Assembly: GCA_943704525.1 (NCBI GenBank)
Contig: CALSCQ010003236.1
Coordinates: 1 to 30,965 of the forward strand
DNA length: 30,965 bases
Source: Pigoraptor vietnamica
Lineage: Eukaryota > Opisthokonta > Filasterea
Direction: 5' to 3'
The first letter of the stretch is position 1; the number at the start of each line of letters is the position of its first letter. The notes under the pieces are model-generated. The model was not told where the DNA came from, did not search any database, and worked only from the letters and a program-made list of their open reading frames with translations. The translations under genes and the position numbers were made by a program. Shown in pieces: positions 10,201-19,327 of the stretch.

Positions 10201-11242
10201 CAAGACGCCGCATGTCCGCGCGCGAGGGGCGCTGGTCCGCGTCCACCTCGGCGTCGCGCAATAACCGTGAAAGGCGCGTGCACTCGGCGTCGAGAATGTC
10301 GCGGTCCGTTCGCGCCGCTCGCAGTTCCGAAAGCGCCACGTCCCTCTCTTCTTGCAGTGCGCGCAGTTCCCCCAACAGCGCATGCTTCTCCGCATACCAC
10401 GCACTCGCCTCGCGTTCGCGCAGCGCAAGGGGTTCGTCGAGACGCAGACGCAGGGCCTCCACGTCGGCGCGGGCGTTCGCATATGCGGCACGAGCCGCGT
10501 CTGCCTCTCGGCGAAACGTGTCCGCGTCCACGATGCGTGCGTCCCTCTCAGCGCACACGTCTGCCAGTCGCCTCTCGAGCGCGCGAATGTCGGCAACAAG
10601 GGCCGCCCGCTCCGCCAACAACGAGCCCATCTCAGCCTGCGCGTTTTCAAATCTCATTCGCGCCGAATGGGCGTCCGCTGCCAGCGATGCGCGCTCGCCC
10701 TCGAGTGCCGCGCGTGCGCACTCGGCCGTGTCGCACCGCAGTTGCAGGCGCCGCGAGACCCCAGGGGACACATATTCTGCCGCGGCATCTTCCAACGCAC
10801 GTGCCCGTCCCTCAGCCTCCGCAAGTAGCTTGCGCAGCGACGCAATTTCTAAGTGGGCTGCCTCGAGGTCGTCCTGTGCGCTGTCGAGGCGACCTCTCAT
10901 CACCGCTGCGTCATCGCGCGCAGTCTTCAGCTCACCAAGCGCACTCGCGAGCCCGTCCTCGGACGACTCGAGATCTTTGAGAGCAAGGTCCAATTCTCTT
11001 CGGACGGCCGCATAGCGCTCCTTAGGGACGACATCATCTCGCAAGCGGGCTTCGTCAACGGATTCACGCGACGCTGCGCCGTGCGAGTCGAGCAGCCCCG
11101 CGCTCGTGAGCTGCAGGAGGAGCGCACTCTGCTGCGAGGCGCCGTTGATCGCTGCGTTTAACACGGCGTTGCGAAGGGCACACAAGTCCTCGAACTCTGT
11201 CTGCACGTCGGCGGCGGTCACCGCGAGCGCCCGTGCCGCCAT
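7283..11242 (-). CDS. Coiled coil-C1-RhoGAP protein, RACGAP1/CYK-4-like
   Basis: Exons on the minus strand: 11242-8524, 8374-8040, 7921-7768, 7683-7563, 7451-7283; 1,165 residues. Residues about 60-415 are a long coiled coil; 416-860 are disordered with a ten-proline run near 515 and basic clusters (KRRR). A complete C1 zinc domain spans H876-C924 with the exact H-x12-C-x2-C-x12-C-x2-C-x4-H-x2-C-x7-C spacing. A lysine-rich linker precedes the RhoGAP domain (973-1165), which has the catalytic arginine finger R1011 in GIYRLSG and the conserved MGPANLGTVFGPNLL. The order coil-C1-GAP is that of RACGAP1/CYK-4, the centralspindlin GAP for Rho/Rac at the cleavage furrow. The human protein is about 630 residues, so this one is nearly twice as long. 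The intron after SGAKSK needs a GC donor (AAG|GCATGT) to give the typical K-V-D junction. A different C1-RhoGAP family cannot be excluded. Confidence 0.88.
7922..8039 (-). other. Probable GC-AG intron in the RhoGAP gene
   Basis: Joining AAG|GCATGT...GCGCAG|GTG restores SGAKSK-VDRLRADF, the usual RhoGAP sequence and correct phase 0. The nearest GT would break the frame. Confidence 0.65.
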
Positions 11243-12027
11243 CCCTCTGCGCTGTCGAGCGTCAGTGGGCGCTAGCGGAAGGGGTGTGCCGCACGACGAC
11301 GGCCATTATTCACAGGGCCCTCCCAGCGAAACGAAACTGACGGAGCGTGATGTGTGGGCTGGTCGTGCTGGCAGCTTGCAATTGATGTGTGCATCTCGTC
11401 CGCCGATACGAATACTGACGAATTCAAAATCAAAAAATCGACTCCCGCCCCCAACTGAAGATATAATTAGTAATTTTCGACCGAAAGTCAAACACATATG
11501 GCAGCTTTCAAGCAGCCAAATTACGTTATATGTTTACAATGGTTACATAAGTCCTTAATAAGGATAAGATGTAAGGTAACATGCTTCCCACAAGCGACCT
11601 TGCAGCGCCGCACATTGCCGCAGTGGGCGCGCGCAGCCGCTGCTTTGACCTTTGAACAATCGAAGAAAATAACCTGCGGCTTACAACTTCAGTGCGCGCA
11701 TGCGCGAGTTGGCGTCACTGTCGTTCCCGCCGCACAGACGGAACCAATGGCGGGCGCAATCGCTATGTTTGCATGGAGCTTGAGCTATGAGCACCGCAAA
11801 CACGCACGCGCCCGGAGATGTCGTGACCATAAGAACACAAGGAAAAGCAAACGAATTGAGTATATTTTTCGCATGTTGCTGCGCAAGACAGCGGCGATGA
11901 ACTGCTTACTGTCCAGGCGGCTGACAGTGGTTAGTATGTAAATGTGCGTGTGCCAGCAATCGGCCGGATCTGAGCAATGATAGCGGCGATTTGCAGCCGG
12001 GGAGACGTCGCTTGATAAGCCAAACCA

Positions 12028-12053
12028 CCCCCCCCCCCCCCCCCCCCCCCCCC
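12028..12053. repeat. Homopolymeric C tract (26 bases)
   Basis: Uninterrupted C26 in intergenic DNA, preceded by CCA. The complementary strand is G26, able in principle to form G-quadruplexes; the C strand could form an i-motif. Confidence 0.95.
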
Positions 12054-12200
12054 AAGTCACATGCGCTAAAACATAGTGGCAATACGCACGTGATGAGCGG
12101 GTAGCTGGCATGTATCGGCTGAAGTCAGTGCTGTCGGCTGTTCGCATTTCTTCTTTTGATTTGATGCAGGCGGGATTTTGGGGAGTCAGACGGGAAAAAA

Positions 12201-12256
12201 GGGTGCCCTGTAGTCGTAACGATCAAGAGGGCAGACACCCGTCCTCCATGCGGAGG
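12201..12256 (+). other. Two adjacent potential stem-loops
   Basis: GGGT+GCCCT at 12201-12209 pairs with AGGGC (12228-12232) and ACCC (12237-12240) around a four-base bulge. CCTCC-atgc-GGAGG follows at 12243-12256. Whether it is transcribed is unknown. Confidence 0.3.
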
Positions 12257-12829
12257 ATGCGACCCGTTCATCACGCAAGTAAAGAACCATGAAGGCCTTT
12301 ACCAAAATCCAAAGAAGAGTGGCGCCTGCGACTGCCGGTCGTCGCGCACGCGTGCCCCGCACTCGGTGCGATAGTGGGACAGAAATCGTACGAGATCTCG
12401 GAAGGAATGTATGTCTGGACATCTAAGATGTTCTGTGCGGACAACCTTGACTTTGTGCTGTTGAATCTCAGAAGATACATCGAATAAATTAACCTACGAC
12501 TCACTATCAAAACACAAAACCTACGCCCCGTGTCAGTACGGAATTTCATTTCAATAACTGCCCAAGGAAACATATGATCGATATGAGCTGATCGCGAGGT
12601 TAATAAGTAATAGCTTGTGTTTGAAAATTGCTGGCAAGCTTGCCATACGTTGCGATACACCGCACGCCAAAACCGCCGACGTTCGAAAATAGCAGTGTGT
12701 GTGTGGACGCGCCGGCAACCGCACGCACGCACATCGAAAAACACGCACGCACGCACTTGCGTCACCCTCCATTTCCTTTGCGCATCGTTTCAAATTGGTG
12801 CAGAGGCATACTTTTCCGCGTTAGTCAAA

Positions 12830-14051
12830 ATGTTGCGGTTGGCGCTTCTTTTTGCGTGCGTGGCGGCGGCCGCAGCCCTTCCGCCGCTCAACATTACAGG
12901 TGCGTTCTTGTGTGCACAGCTCTTATGGGCGGGAAGGGAGAGGAAGAGATGCGAATGCAAAAATCACGTGAATGCAGCGTTGGGTTTGTGTGCACGGTAC
13001 GGGCATTTTCGCTGTTCTGGCACTTATATTTATCTTCCTTTCCTCTTCTCTCTGCCGTTTTCCTTGTGTGTGTTTCCTCTCCGCCGTTGTCGAGCAGACA
13101 GCGGGTGCCTCGTCAGCTGGGGCGACTGCAAGTCATGCGTCAAGCGGTTTGATTGCGCGTACTGCGGCGCGGCCGTCAACCCGCTGTACAACGGCTACTG
13201 CGGCCCCATCCAAACGAGCAGCCTGAGCGTCAACATTTTCAAGGACCCTGTCATGCACAACATGTGCGCGCTCAGCGAAATTAAGTACGGCCAGTGCTAC
13301 GGTGAGTTTTTTGGGTGATCTGTCGTCTATTTCGATTGGCATGGGGTTATGACTTCGAGCCTCTGCGCGCACATATCGTCTCTCACAGCTACTGGGTCAT
13401 ATTCGGGTCTCGTTCTCAGTGTACTGCATGTGTGTGGACGAGTGTGTGCCATCCAATTTCGTCTTCTCGTTGCTTAGAGGGGTCGATGGACACATGTCCA
13501 TAATTTATGCTGAAACTGCGTGTTTTGCGTGTGTTTGTAAATGCCTCATCAAGTTTTTCCCTTTCGCTTGCTTGGGACGGCTGGGTTCTGCGCATTGTTT
13601 GTGTTCACACGCCCTCCCCTTATCCCCTCGGACAGTGAGCGCCAATCTCGTCGTGATTATTGTCCCGTCGGTCATCGGTGGTCTCGTGGTTATCATCGCC
13701 ATTGCCATCTGCTGCTGCTGCCGCAAGCGCGCGAACCGCAAGCACAAGGAGTACATGGAGAAGGCGCAGGTGCGTGTGTGATACGGCGCATCGCTTGTTG
13801 CCCGTGCTGTCGCCGAACTGAACTTGATTCTCTCCAGCGAATGTCTGAAGCAATGGTGTAATTTTTATCGCATTGGGTTGCGTGCTATTGTGCCGTGTTG
13901 TCTCTACGCGAGCCCTGTTCTCATCGACCGCGCCATTCCCTGGCAGGCCGACGAGGAACGCCAGGCGGTTGCGCGTCAGGAGCGCAGCGATGGCCGCAGG
14001 GCCGAACGCAAGGCAAAGGCCGACGAAATCCGTCTCAAGTACAACCTGTGA
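12830..14051 (+). CDS. PTTG1IP-like type I membrane protein with PSI-like domain
   Basis: Exons 12830-12899, 13098-13301, 13636-13769, 13947-14051; 170 residues. Residues 1-16 are a signal peptide (MLRLALLFACVAAAAA). The lumenal or extracellular part (17-95) has one N-glycosylation sequon (NIT at 21-23) and eight cysteines in a PSI-like arrangement (WGDCKSC, CAYC). A membrane helix spans 96-116, followed at once by four cysteines (117-120, likely palmitoylated) and a basic patch. The cytosolic tail is a charged helix ending in KADEIRLKYNL. The run AICCCC, the RQERSDGRRAERKAK helix and the DEIR-KY ending all match PTTG1IP (PBF), whose tail reads RQEERRAEMKTRHDEIRKKYG. In mammals PTTG1IP binds securin and sorts between membranes and nucleus; the role here is unknown. 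It is divergent from the RhoGAP gene and convergent with the acidic-protein gene. Confidence 0.88.
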
Positions 14052-14684
14052 GGCGCTGTTGCGCCGCCCGCGCTTTCTTCCCCCCCCCCCCCCCCCCCCC
14101 CCCCCCCCGACACGCGTGAATTCGTGTCGGCGTGCGAGTTGGTGCGCTGGCGGTGTTCGCGCTTTTTGCGCTGCGTTTGTCTGCTGGCGCGGTTTTCGCT
14201 GTCGTCGTCGTTGTCGTCGCCCATTGCTTTGGCTCTTTGCGTCTGCGCGGTCGGTTTTGTTTTCTAAGACATAAATGCGCCGCACATCCGTCTCTCGCTC
14301 GGCACAAATCTGTCGCACCTCGCACAGTGCAGTGAGAAAGAGCGCTTGACAACTGTCCGGGAAGGGCACGCACAAGTGCAGAGCGATTGTGGCTCTGAGT
14401 TCTTGGGCGCTGCGTCCTGCTCTCGCACGGCCATTGTGTGAAGGGTGAGCTCTCGCCCGCGAATGCGCGCATGTGACTCACGCAAGACGTGGTTGCTGAG
14501 AGGAAACTGGAATTAAATTTACACCCAGTCGCATATGCTCTGGGCCCGAAAAGAATGGCATCGCACACACATACAGCAGCGGACGCGCAACGCACGCACA
14601 CGCGCATAAGACGCACGCAACACAGCACGCGGCGCAAACGCAACGCAAGCGATAGACAAATGGACACAAAGTTCAGCTGGCATG
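14052..14684. other. Convergent intergenic region with C tract
   Basis: This 633-base spacer holds the 3' UTRs of the PTTG1IP-like gene (+) and the acidic-protein gene (-). It contains the C29 run and, near 14565-14640, a CA/ACGC-rich segment. No gene seen. Confidence 0.6.
14080..14108 (+). repeat. Homopolymeric C tract (29 bases) in a 3' UTR
   Basis: C29 starts 29 bases after the stop codon of the PTTG1IP-like gene, so the mRNA should carry a poly-C stretch close to the stop. Confidence 0.95.
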
Positions 14685-16909
14685 CTATTCTGCGGCACCC
14701 TCTTCCACGACAGGCGCGCTCTCTCCAGCTGGCGCCTCCTCCGTCTCCTCCGCCGCATCCGCCGTTGCATCCTCGCCCTCGCCCTCGTCCACTTCGACAG
14801 CGGGCGATTCCTCGGGCACGGCATTGTCGGCAGCGCCGTCGAGCGCCTCGGGAGGCGGAGGGATGGCGTCCACCATAGACTGCCGGCGCTCAATAACCTC
14901 CACTTTCTTTGCAATGCTCGTGTTCTCGCTCGCAAGACGCGTGAGCTCCTCTCCGTTCTGGACGATGGAGGACGGGCGATTGAGTGGCGATGCCTCTTAA
15001 GGACACACACTTCAATTGCAATCTCCGACGAACAGATGCTTTTGCGTACCTTTCCCAATTTCTCGAATATTTGCGCGAGAGAACCGGACACCCTCTTCAA
15101 CGGAGAGCCCTCCGCCTCCTCGCCACCCTTCGCAGGCAACAGCGCGATCGCCGGCAGCAGGCTCTGTCGTCGGTCGGGCGTACGCGTCCCAGAGCCAGGC
15201 GTCCGTGTTCCCGCGGGCTCAGTGGATGCGTCACTGTTCGCCCCTTCCGCGCCGCCCCCTTGTGCCGCGTCCTCGGGCTCAAACAGCACAATGGCTTCTC
15301 CCTCGGCGTTCTCTTCTGCGCCCGCTTCGCCCGCCGCATCATTTGCGTGGCCACTCTCGGCCTCTCCCGCATGCTCGGCGCTGCCTTCCTCGGCGCCAGT
15401 CGAGTCCGCTGCTGCCGGTGCCTCGCTTTCGACAGCCACGCCCTCTGCAGCCGCGTCATGCGACTCGTCTGCACCTGGCGCTTCGGCTGCAACACCCCCT
15501 GCCACGACATCCGCGTCCGCGTTCACGTTCGCAGGGGGTTCTTCAACCGACTCGTCCGTCAGCGCGTGCTTGTCGCCCTCCGTGTCTGATGGCGGTACAT
15601 CAGCGTTCGATTCCTCGGCCGCAGCTGGAGCATGCGTCTCCGCAGCCGTCAGAGCGGAAGGTCCAGCCGCCGGTTCCACGCGCGAATCACGCGACCCGCT
15701 GTTCTGTCGGCGCACGGGAGCAGAGCGCGCCTCAATCTTCGTGACGGGGCTTGGCATTGCGTCCTCATGCGGCGAGTCGTCGTCGTCGTGGTCGGGTGCG
15801 GCCGACTGCCCGCGGGAGAATGTTCCCGCAGCGGCCTCATGGCCCGTCCGCGAGCGCACCTTGCCGGGCGATGGCGATCGAAAGGGGCGAATGGTGAAGG
15901 GACCACTGCCGTACGATATCACGTCGACGGTGGACGGTGTGACGTCGTGAAAGAGGGCGCCGTTCCGTTTGGTCTTTGCGCCCTGCAAGCGATCCGGTAA
16001 GGGCGTGCACAAACACGAAGAATGCAATGCCCGCATCACACACTTACCGTGCAGATCTTCCGGTAGCATGACTCGAGCCTGTTCAGCTCTTTTTCCTCGG
16101 GAGACAGCGCAGGCGCATCCTCAAAGCCGGGCGACGCCCCACGCACGGGCGGCAGGCGGGATGTTGGCTCCCACGTGCTCGTCGTCACCGTCGCATGGCC
16201 CGCCGAGCCCTCACGTGACGTGGGCGATCGGCTCCGTCGTCGCGACGGAAGGCCGCGCTCAATCTGCATGGAGAGAAGTGTGAGCAAACACGCCTCGCCG
16301 AGCCCATAGTTACACAACGCCACTCGATTGCAGTGGGTTGGGCACGCGGAAGCGCATCATCCCACCTTCATGCGCTGCAGAAGACGAGCGCGTTTTCCGT
16401 TTGTGGGCGTCACACCGCGTTGAAGGGACTGCGGAATGAGTAGGGGAGGAAGGAAGGAGAAAGTGTGTGAGGCCGCGGTGTAAGCCTCGCAGAGTTCCAC
16501 AGTTCATACAAGAGCAAACACGCACCTCCTCCGACGCAGGATTGTCTCCAATCTGCATTGTGAGCGCATCCACGGGGGAGTACGTCAGAGCGGGCACACA
16601 AAACAGACCACTCGCACGGGCCTTCAATTTTTCACAACCGACGAATAAAGGTCACAGCGACGAAACACACAAAAAAATACACAGAAAATAAGTCCGATAT
16701 ATGCATGAAGAATACTCACCAGCCCAATACCAAACATCACGGGCCTCTGCCGTGATCGTTCCGGTGAGGCTGCCGGTCCGTCCCTTCTGCATGATGAAAC
16801 ACCCTCAGAGTCAGACGAGGCAATCACTCGAAGTCGCCACACATGTGTCGAGACGCAGTGTACGAGCATACCTTGGCGTATAGTCCTGCATGGTCACTAT
16901 TTTGGCCAT
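14685..16909 (-). CDS. Acidic, Ala/Glu-rich low-complexity protein of unknown function
   Basis: Exons on the minus strand: 16909-16872, 16786-16720, 16552-16526, 16428-16366, 16263-16048, 15982-15050, 14957-14685; 538 residues, phases consistent. Exon 3 is a 27-base microexon (IGDNPASEE). The N-terminus (MAKIVTMQDYTPR, then MFGIGL) and the basic Ser/Arg-rich part (about 65-120) are followed by a roughly 200-residue strongly acidic Ala/Glu/Gly region. A short predicted coiled coil (FEKLGKNGEELTRLASEN and onward to VEVIERRQS, about 438-470) precedes another acidic tail. I recognise no family. The recurring S/T-P sites (TPGSGTRTPDRR, SPSPGK) suggest phosphorylation. The composition and lone coil suggest a disordered scaffold or chromatin/cytoskeleton adaptor, which is only a guess. 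The first two short exons are the least certain part of the model. Confidence 0.7.
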
Positions 16910-18085
16910 TTTCGGCTCGTGCATCCTGCGTGCCTCGCACGCGACCCGCCTCGTCTCAACCGGATAGTCGCGAGTTCGCTTCAGCCGTCAACGCATTATG
17001 TTGAGCCGACTTTCCCCGCCACCCGACATCACTATGTCCTTGGCCTCTCTCAATTACACGCACGAGCTTCCCTCTCCTCGCGTCCAGCACAGTTTTCAGC
17101 TGCTTCTCGCTTCACGCACACACGCACGCACACTGAGAGTGAGTCGGCGCCTGAGCCGGTGCGCGAAGAAGCGATCTGGCATGTTGTCGCGCCCAATGGA
17201 CTGAGTCCAACTCGAACCTGTGTTGCTAGTGGTGGATAAATTAAAAATCTGCTGATTTTGACTCGAAGAATCGACACAAAGTTCAATCCTCTCTGACGTA
17301 GCGACGAAGACGTAAAAATACTTTACGATCGTAATAATGCCGACTCATCGGAAATTCGGTCCGAATGTATTGATGACGAAAAAAAAAACAACAAATTTCG
17401 GCGTTTTTTTAGCGGCACATTCATATCGGAATTCATTGCCAATGACACTGTGCCGGTGGTCCATTGACGACAAATGGCCTGAAAAGGAGATTTTAGCCAC
17501 TTTCTTATTGGCATTTCTCCGATAAGTAAGCTCTTCGGCATTTTTGGACGATTCGCAGGGCCGATGCAACCGCGAGGGGGGTTCTCACCCCGATAGTCAC
17601 CAATACTGTTTTATTGCGGGAAAAACCGCATCCGGTGTCTGAAAACCATGTCAGGGGTGTTTTCTCACGTGGCACCATACATTAACTATGGAACAAGAGT
17701 TGCGAACTTCGCACATTTGTGGGTAACATTCCCACCCCGTCGTGGTTGAAAAGGACCAATCATCGCGCACGGCCAGTCACTGACGTAAAACCCCGATTCG
17801 TGTCTACACTACTTTTTCACCCAGCACGCACCTCGCGTGAGCCGCCACAGCTTCGCGGCCCTTCCATCTCGCTTCTCGTCTGCAATCGCACGACGTCGTT
17901 AATGGCATTGCTCCGCAGAACCTTCGCGTTGCGACGTATATTGGTAGAGAGACAGAGGGAACATCCCGCAGTGGCTAAAATTTGATTTAGCTGACGTTTG
18001 GATCGGTTAAAAGCGGCGGGCAATGTCGGGTTTTATTATGCTGTCGTCGTAAAGCGCACCCTTTCGCTGAGGGAAGAGCGCGACG
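16910..18085. other. Divergent intergenic region with AT-rich core
   Basis: A 1,176-base spacer between the acidic-protein gene and the cNMP-domain gene. 17230-17560 is AT-rich and contains a 12-base palindrome (TTACGATCGTAA, 17323-17334) and a pair of inverted termini (see the candidate element). TGACGT motifs occur at 17294, 17781 and 17992. No coding region is recognised. Confidence 0.6.
17336..17542. mobile_element. Candidate MITE-like element (weak)
   Basis: The left end AATGCCGA...CTCATCGGAAA is mirrored by the right end, which in reverse complement reads AATGCCGA, eight extra bases, then CTTATCGGAGA. The interior is AT-rich and non-coding. No clear target-site duplication is seen, so this may be chance. 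Confidence 0.25.
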
Positions 18086-19327
18086 ATGGGCACCGTCCTT
18101 TGCACGCAGCGAGGGCCTGTGGCCGCAAAGGGCAGCGTATCTGTCGCCGACGGCCGCGCATTCACCCGCACGTTTCGAGACCACACGCCAGATGGAGCGC
18201 CGTCGCATCTTATGTCGGGGAGCGGCACGTCTGTATCACGGAGTGAGAGCGCGTCGATAGACGGCGGGCGGCTTGTGAGCTCGAGCGATGTGCGGATAGA
18301 GTCGCTCGACAAGGACGCTCCCTCAGACGACGAGGGATATTTGTCCGAGGCCTCGGTGTCGCAGCGCGCCCGCACGATGCCGCAAAGTCGCTCACCGCAG
18401 CAGCAGGAGTCGGGCATCCGCCGCATGCCCCTCTCGCAGGAGGAGGTCGACTTTTCCGCTTCGGACAGCGCCCTGCGCCGCCGGTCGTGGCCGCTTGTGA
18501 GCGCTGCCCCGGAGCCGTCGAGTCGCTCCGGACTGGACGCCAAGGTGCTCGCGGACTTTGAAAGCGAGCTTGTGCGCGTTGTCACGCCGTGCCTCGTGCG
18601 CAAAGGCGAGGTGTTCGTGCAGCCGGGCGGCGACGATGTGGCCTCGGAGATGTACCTCATCAAGCACGGCACGGCGTTCGTCTGCTCGCCCGACGGCCTA
18701 ATCGTTTATGCCACGCTCGAGCCAGGCGCATTTTTCGGAGAACACGGCGTCATTCTTCCGATTGTATTTTCGTACCCCGAGGGCGCGGTTGTGCACGCGG
18801 GGTCGCACATGTTCCTGCACGTCGTGCAGCGAGCGAAGCTGGAGGAGCTCTTTGCAAAGTACCCCCCGATTGGCGATCGCTTTCACGAGGTCATGGACGC
18901 CCGACGGAAGGCGCCCGCTTCGTCTGCGCCGGCAGGAATGAAGCGCTCCAACCGCCGCCGCTGGTCGATCGCGGCGACGCGGAGCTCTCGGCCCGTGCTG
19001 TACTCGATTCGCGAGGTCGTGCACGAGACGGTGCAAGAGGATATCTACCGAAACCGGAGGGAGCGCTTCAGCCTGCCCGCGCTGGGCGTTACGCTCGCAG
19101 AGTCGCAACAGCTGGAGGCGGCACAGCGGGATAAGGACGAACCGGCGCCTCGTCAACGAAGCCGCAGCGTGCAGTACGACAGCTTGCCGTCGATTGCGAC
19201 GCCCGCGGCGGGTCTCATCGACCGGTCGAGCGTACAGCGCAATCCGGAGGCATTTTTGAAAAGTTTTACGGGGGAGGCGACTATCTACAACGCGTCTCTG
19301 CCGTCGCTCTCCAGGAAGTCGTCGTAG
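18086..19327 (+). CDS. Protein with degenerate cyclic-nucleotide-binding domain
   Basis: A single exon of 413 codons. The N-terminus MGTVLCTQ fits the N-myristoylation pattern (Gly2, small residue at 6), and Cys6 could be palmitoylated, which would place the protein at a membrane. Residues 20-145 are Ser-rich and disordered. Residues about 151-270 form a cNMP-binding-like beta-roll: KGEVFVQPGG, MYLIKHGTAFVCSPDG, LEPGAFFGEHG, then an LEELFAKYP helix, as in PKA regulatory subunits or CAP-type proteins. The phosphate-binding cassette has F-G-E (217-219), but where the cassette arginine is expected (PRAA in PKA) it reads PEGA, and the loop is about four residues longer. Canonical cAMP/cGMP binding is therefore doubtful. 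The C-terminal 140 residues are basic and Ser-rich with R-x-x-S sites. Being intronless among intron-rich neighbours, it may be a retrocopy or simply a compact gene. Confidence 0.8.
   Translation: MGTVLCTQRGPVAAKGSVSVADGRAFTRTFRDHTPDGAPSHLMSGSGTSVSRSESASIDGGRLVSSSDVRIESLDKDAPSDDEGYLSEASVSQRARTMPQSRSPQQQESGIRRMPLSQEEVDFSASDSALRRRSWPLVSAAPEPSSRSGLDAKVLADFESELVRVVTPCLVRKGEVFVQPGGDDVASEMYLIKHGTAFVCSPDGLIVYATLEPGAFFGEHGVILPIVFSYPEGAVVHAGSHMFLHVVQRAKLEELFAKYPPIGDRFHEVMDARRKAPASSAPAGMKRSNRRRWSIAATRSSRPVLYSIREVVHETVQEDIYRNRRERFSLPALGVTLAESQQLEAAQRDKDEPAPRQRSRSVQYDSLPSIATPAAGLIDRSSVQRNPEAFLKSFTGEATIYNASLPSLSRKSS

Larger units (their letters stand above)
11243..12829. other. Divergent intergenic region between RhoGAP and PTTG1IP-like genes
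   Basis: A spacer of 1,587 bases, AT-richer than the genes. It holds a 26-base C run at 12028-12053 and two adjacent hairpin-forming sequences (12201-12240 and 12243-12256). Open frames up to about 150-165 codons on either strand have no recognisable similarity and are taken as chance. Promoters of both genes must be here, but no definite element was found. Confidence 0.6.

Noticed and set aside
8829-11015. A 728-codon open frame on the plus strand opposite the RhoGAP gene
   Set aside because: It is Ser/Ala/Arg-rich mirror coding produced by GC-rich codons of the real minus-strand coiled coil; no domain, and the opposite strand has C1, GAP and coil.
11498-11941. A 147-codon plus-strand frame in the RhoGAP/PTTG1IP spacer
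   Set aside because: Composition like non-coding DNA, no domain, no supporting splice structure.
12028-14108. C tracts as assembly gaps or vector joins
   Set aside because: Flanking sequence is normal and one lies just after a well-supported stop codon; they look genuine, although exact lengths may be inaccurate.
14682-15950. A 422-codon plus-strand frame opposite the acidic-protein gene
   Set aside because: Ser/Ala-rich mirror of an Ala/Glu-rich sequence. The minus-strand model has consistent splice phases over seven exons, though neither side has a known domain, so this is the least certain rejection.
17560-17760. Possible structured RNA with several short hairpins
   Set aside because: The stems are only 4-5 bp, with no box motif or match to a known snRNA or snoRNA.
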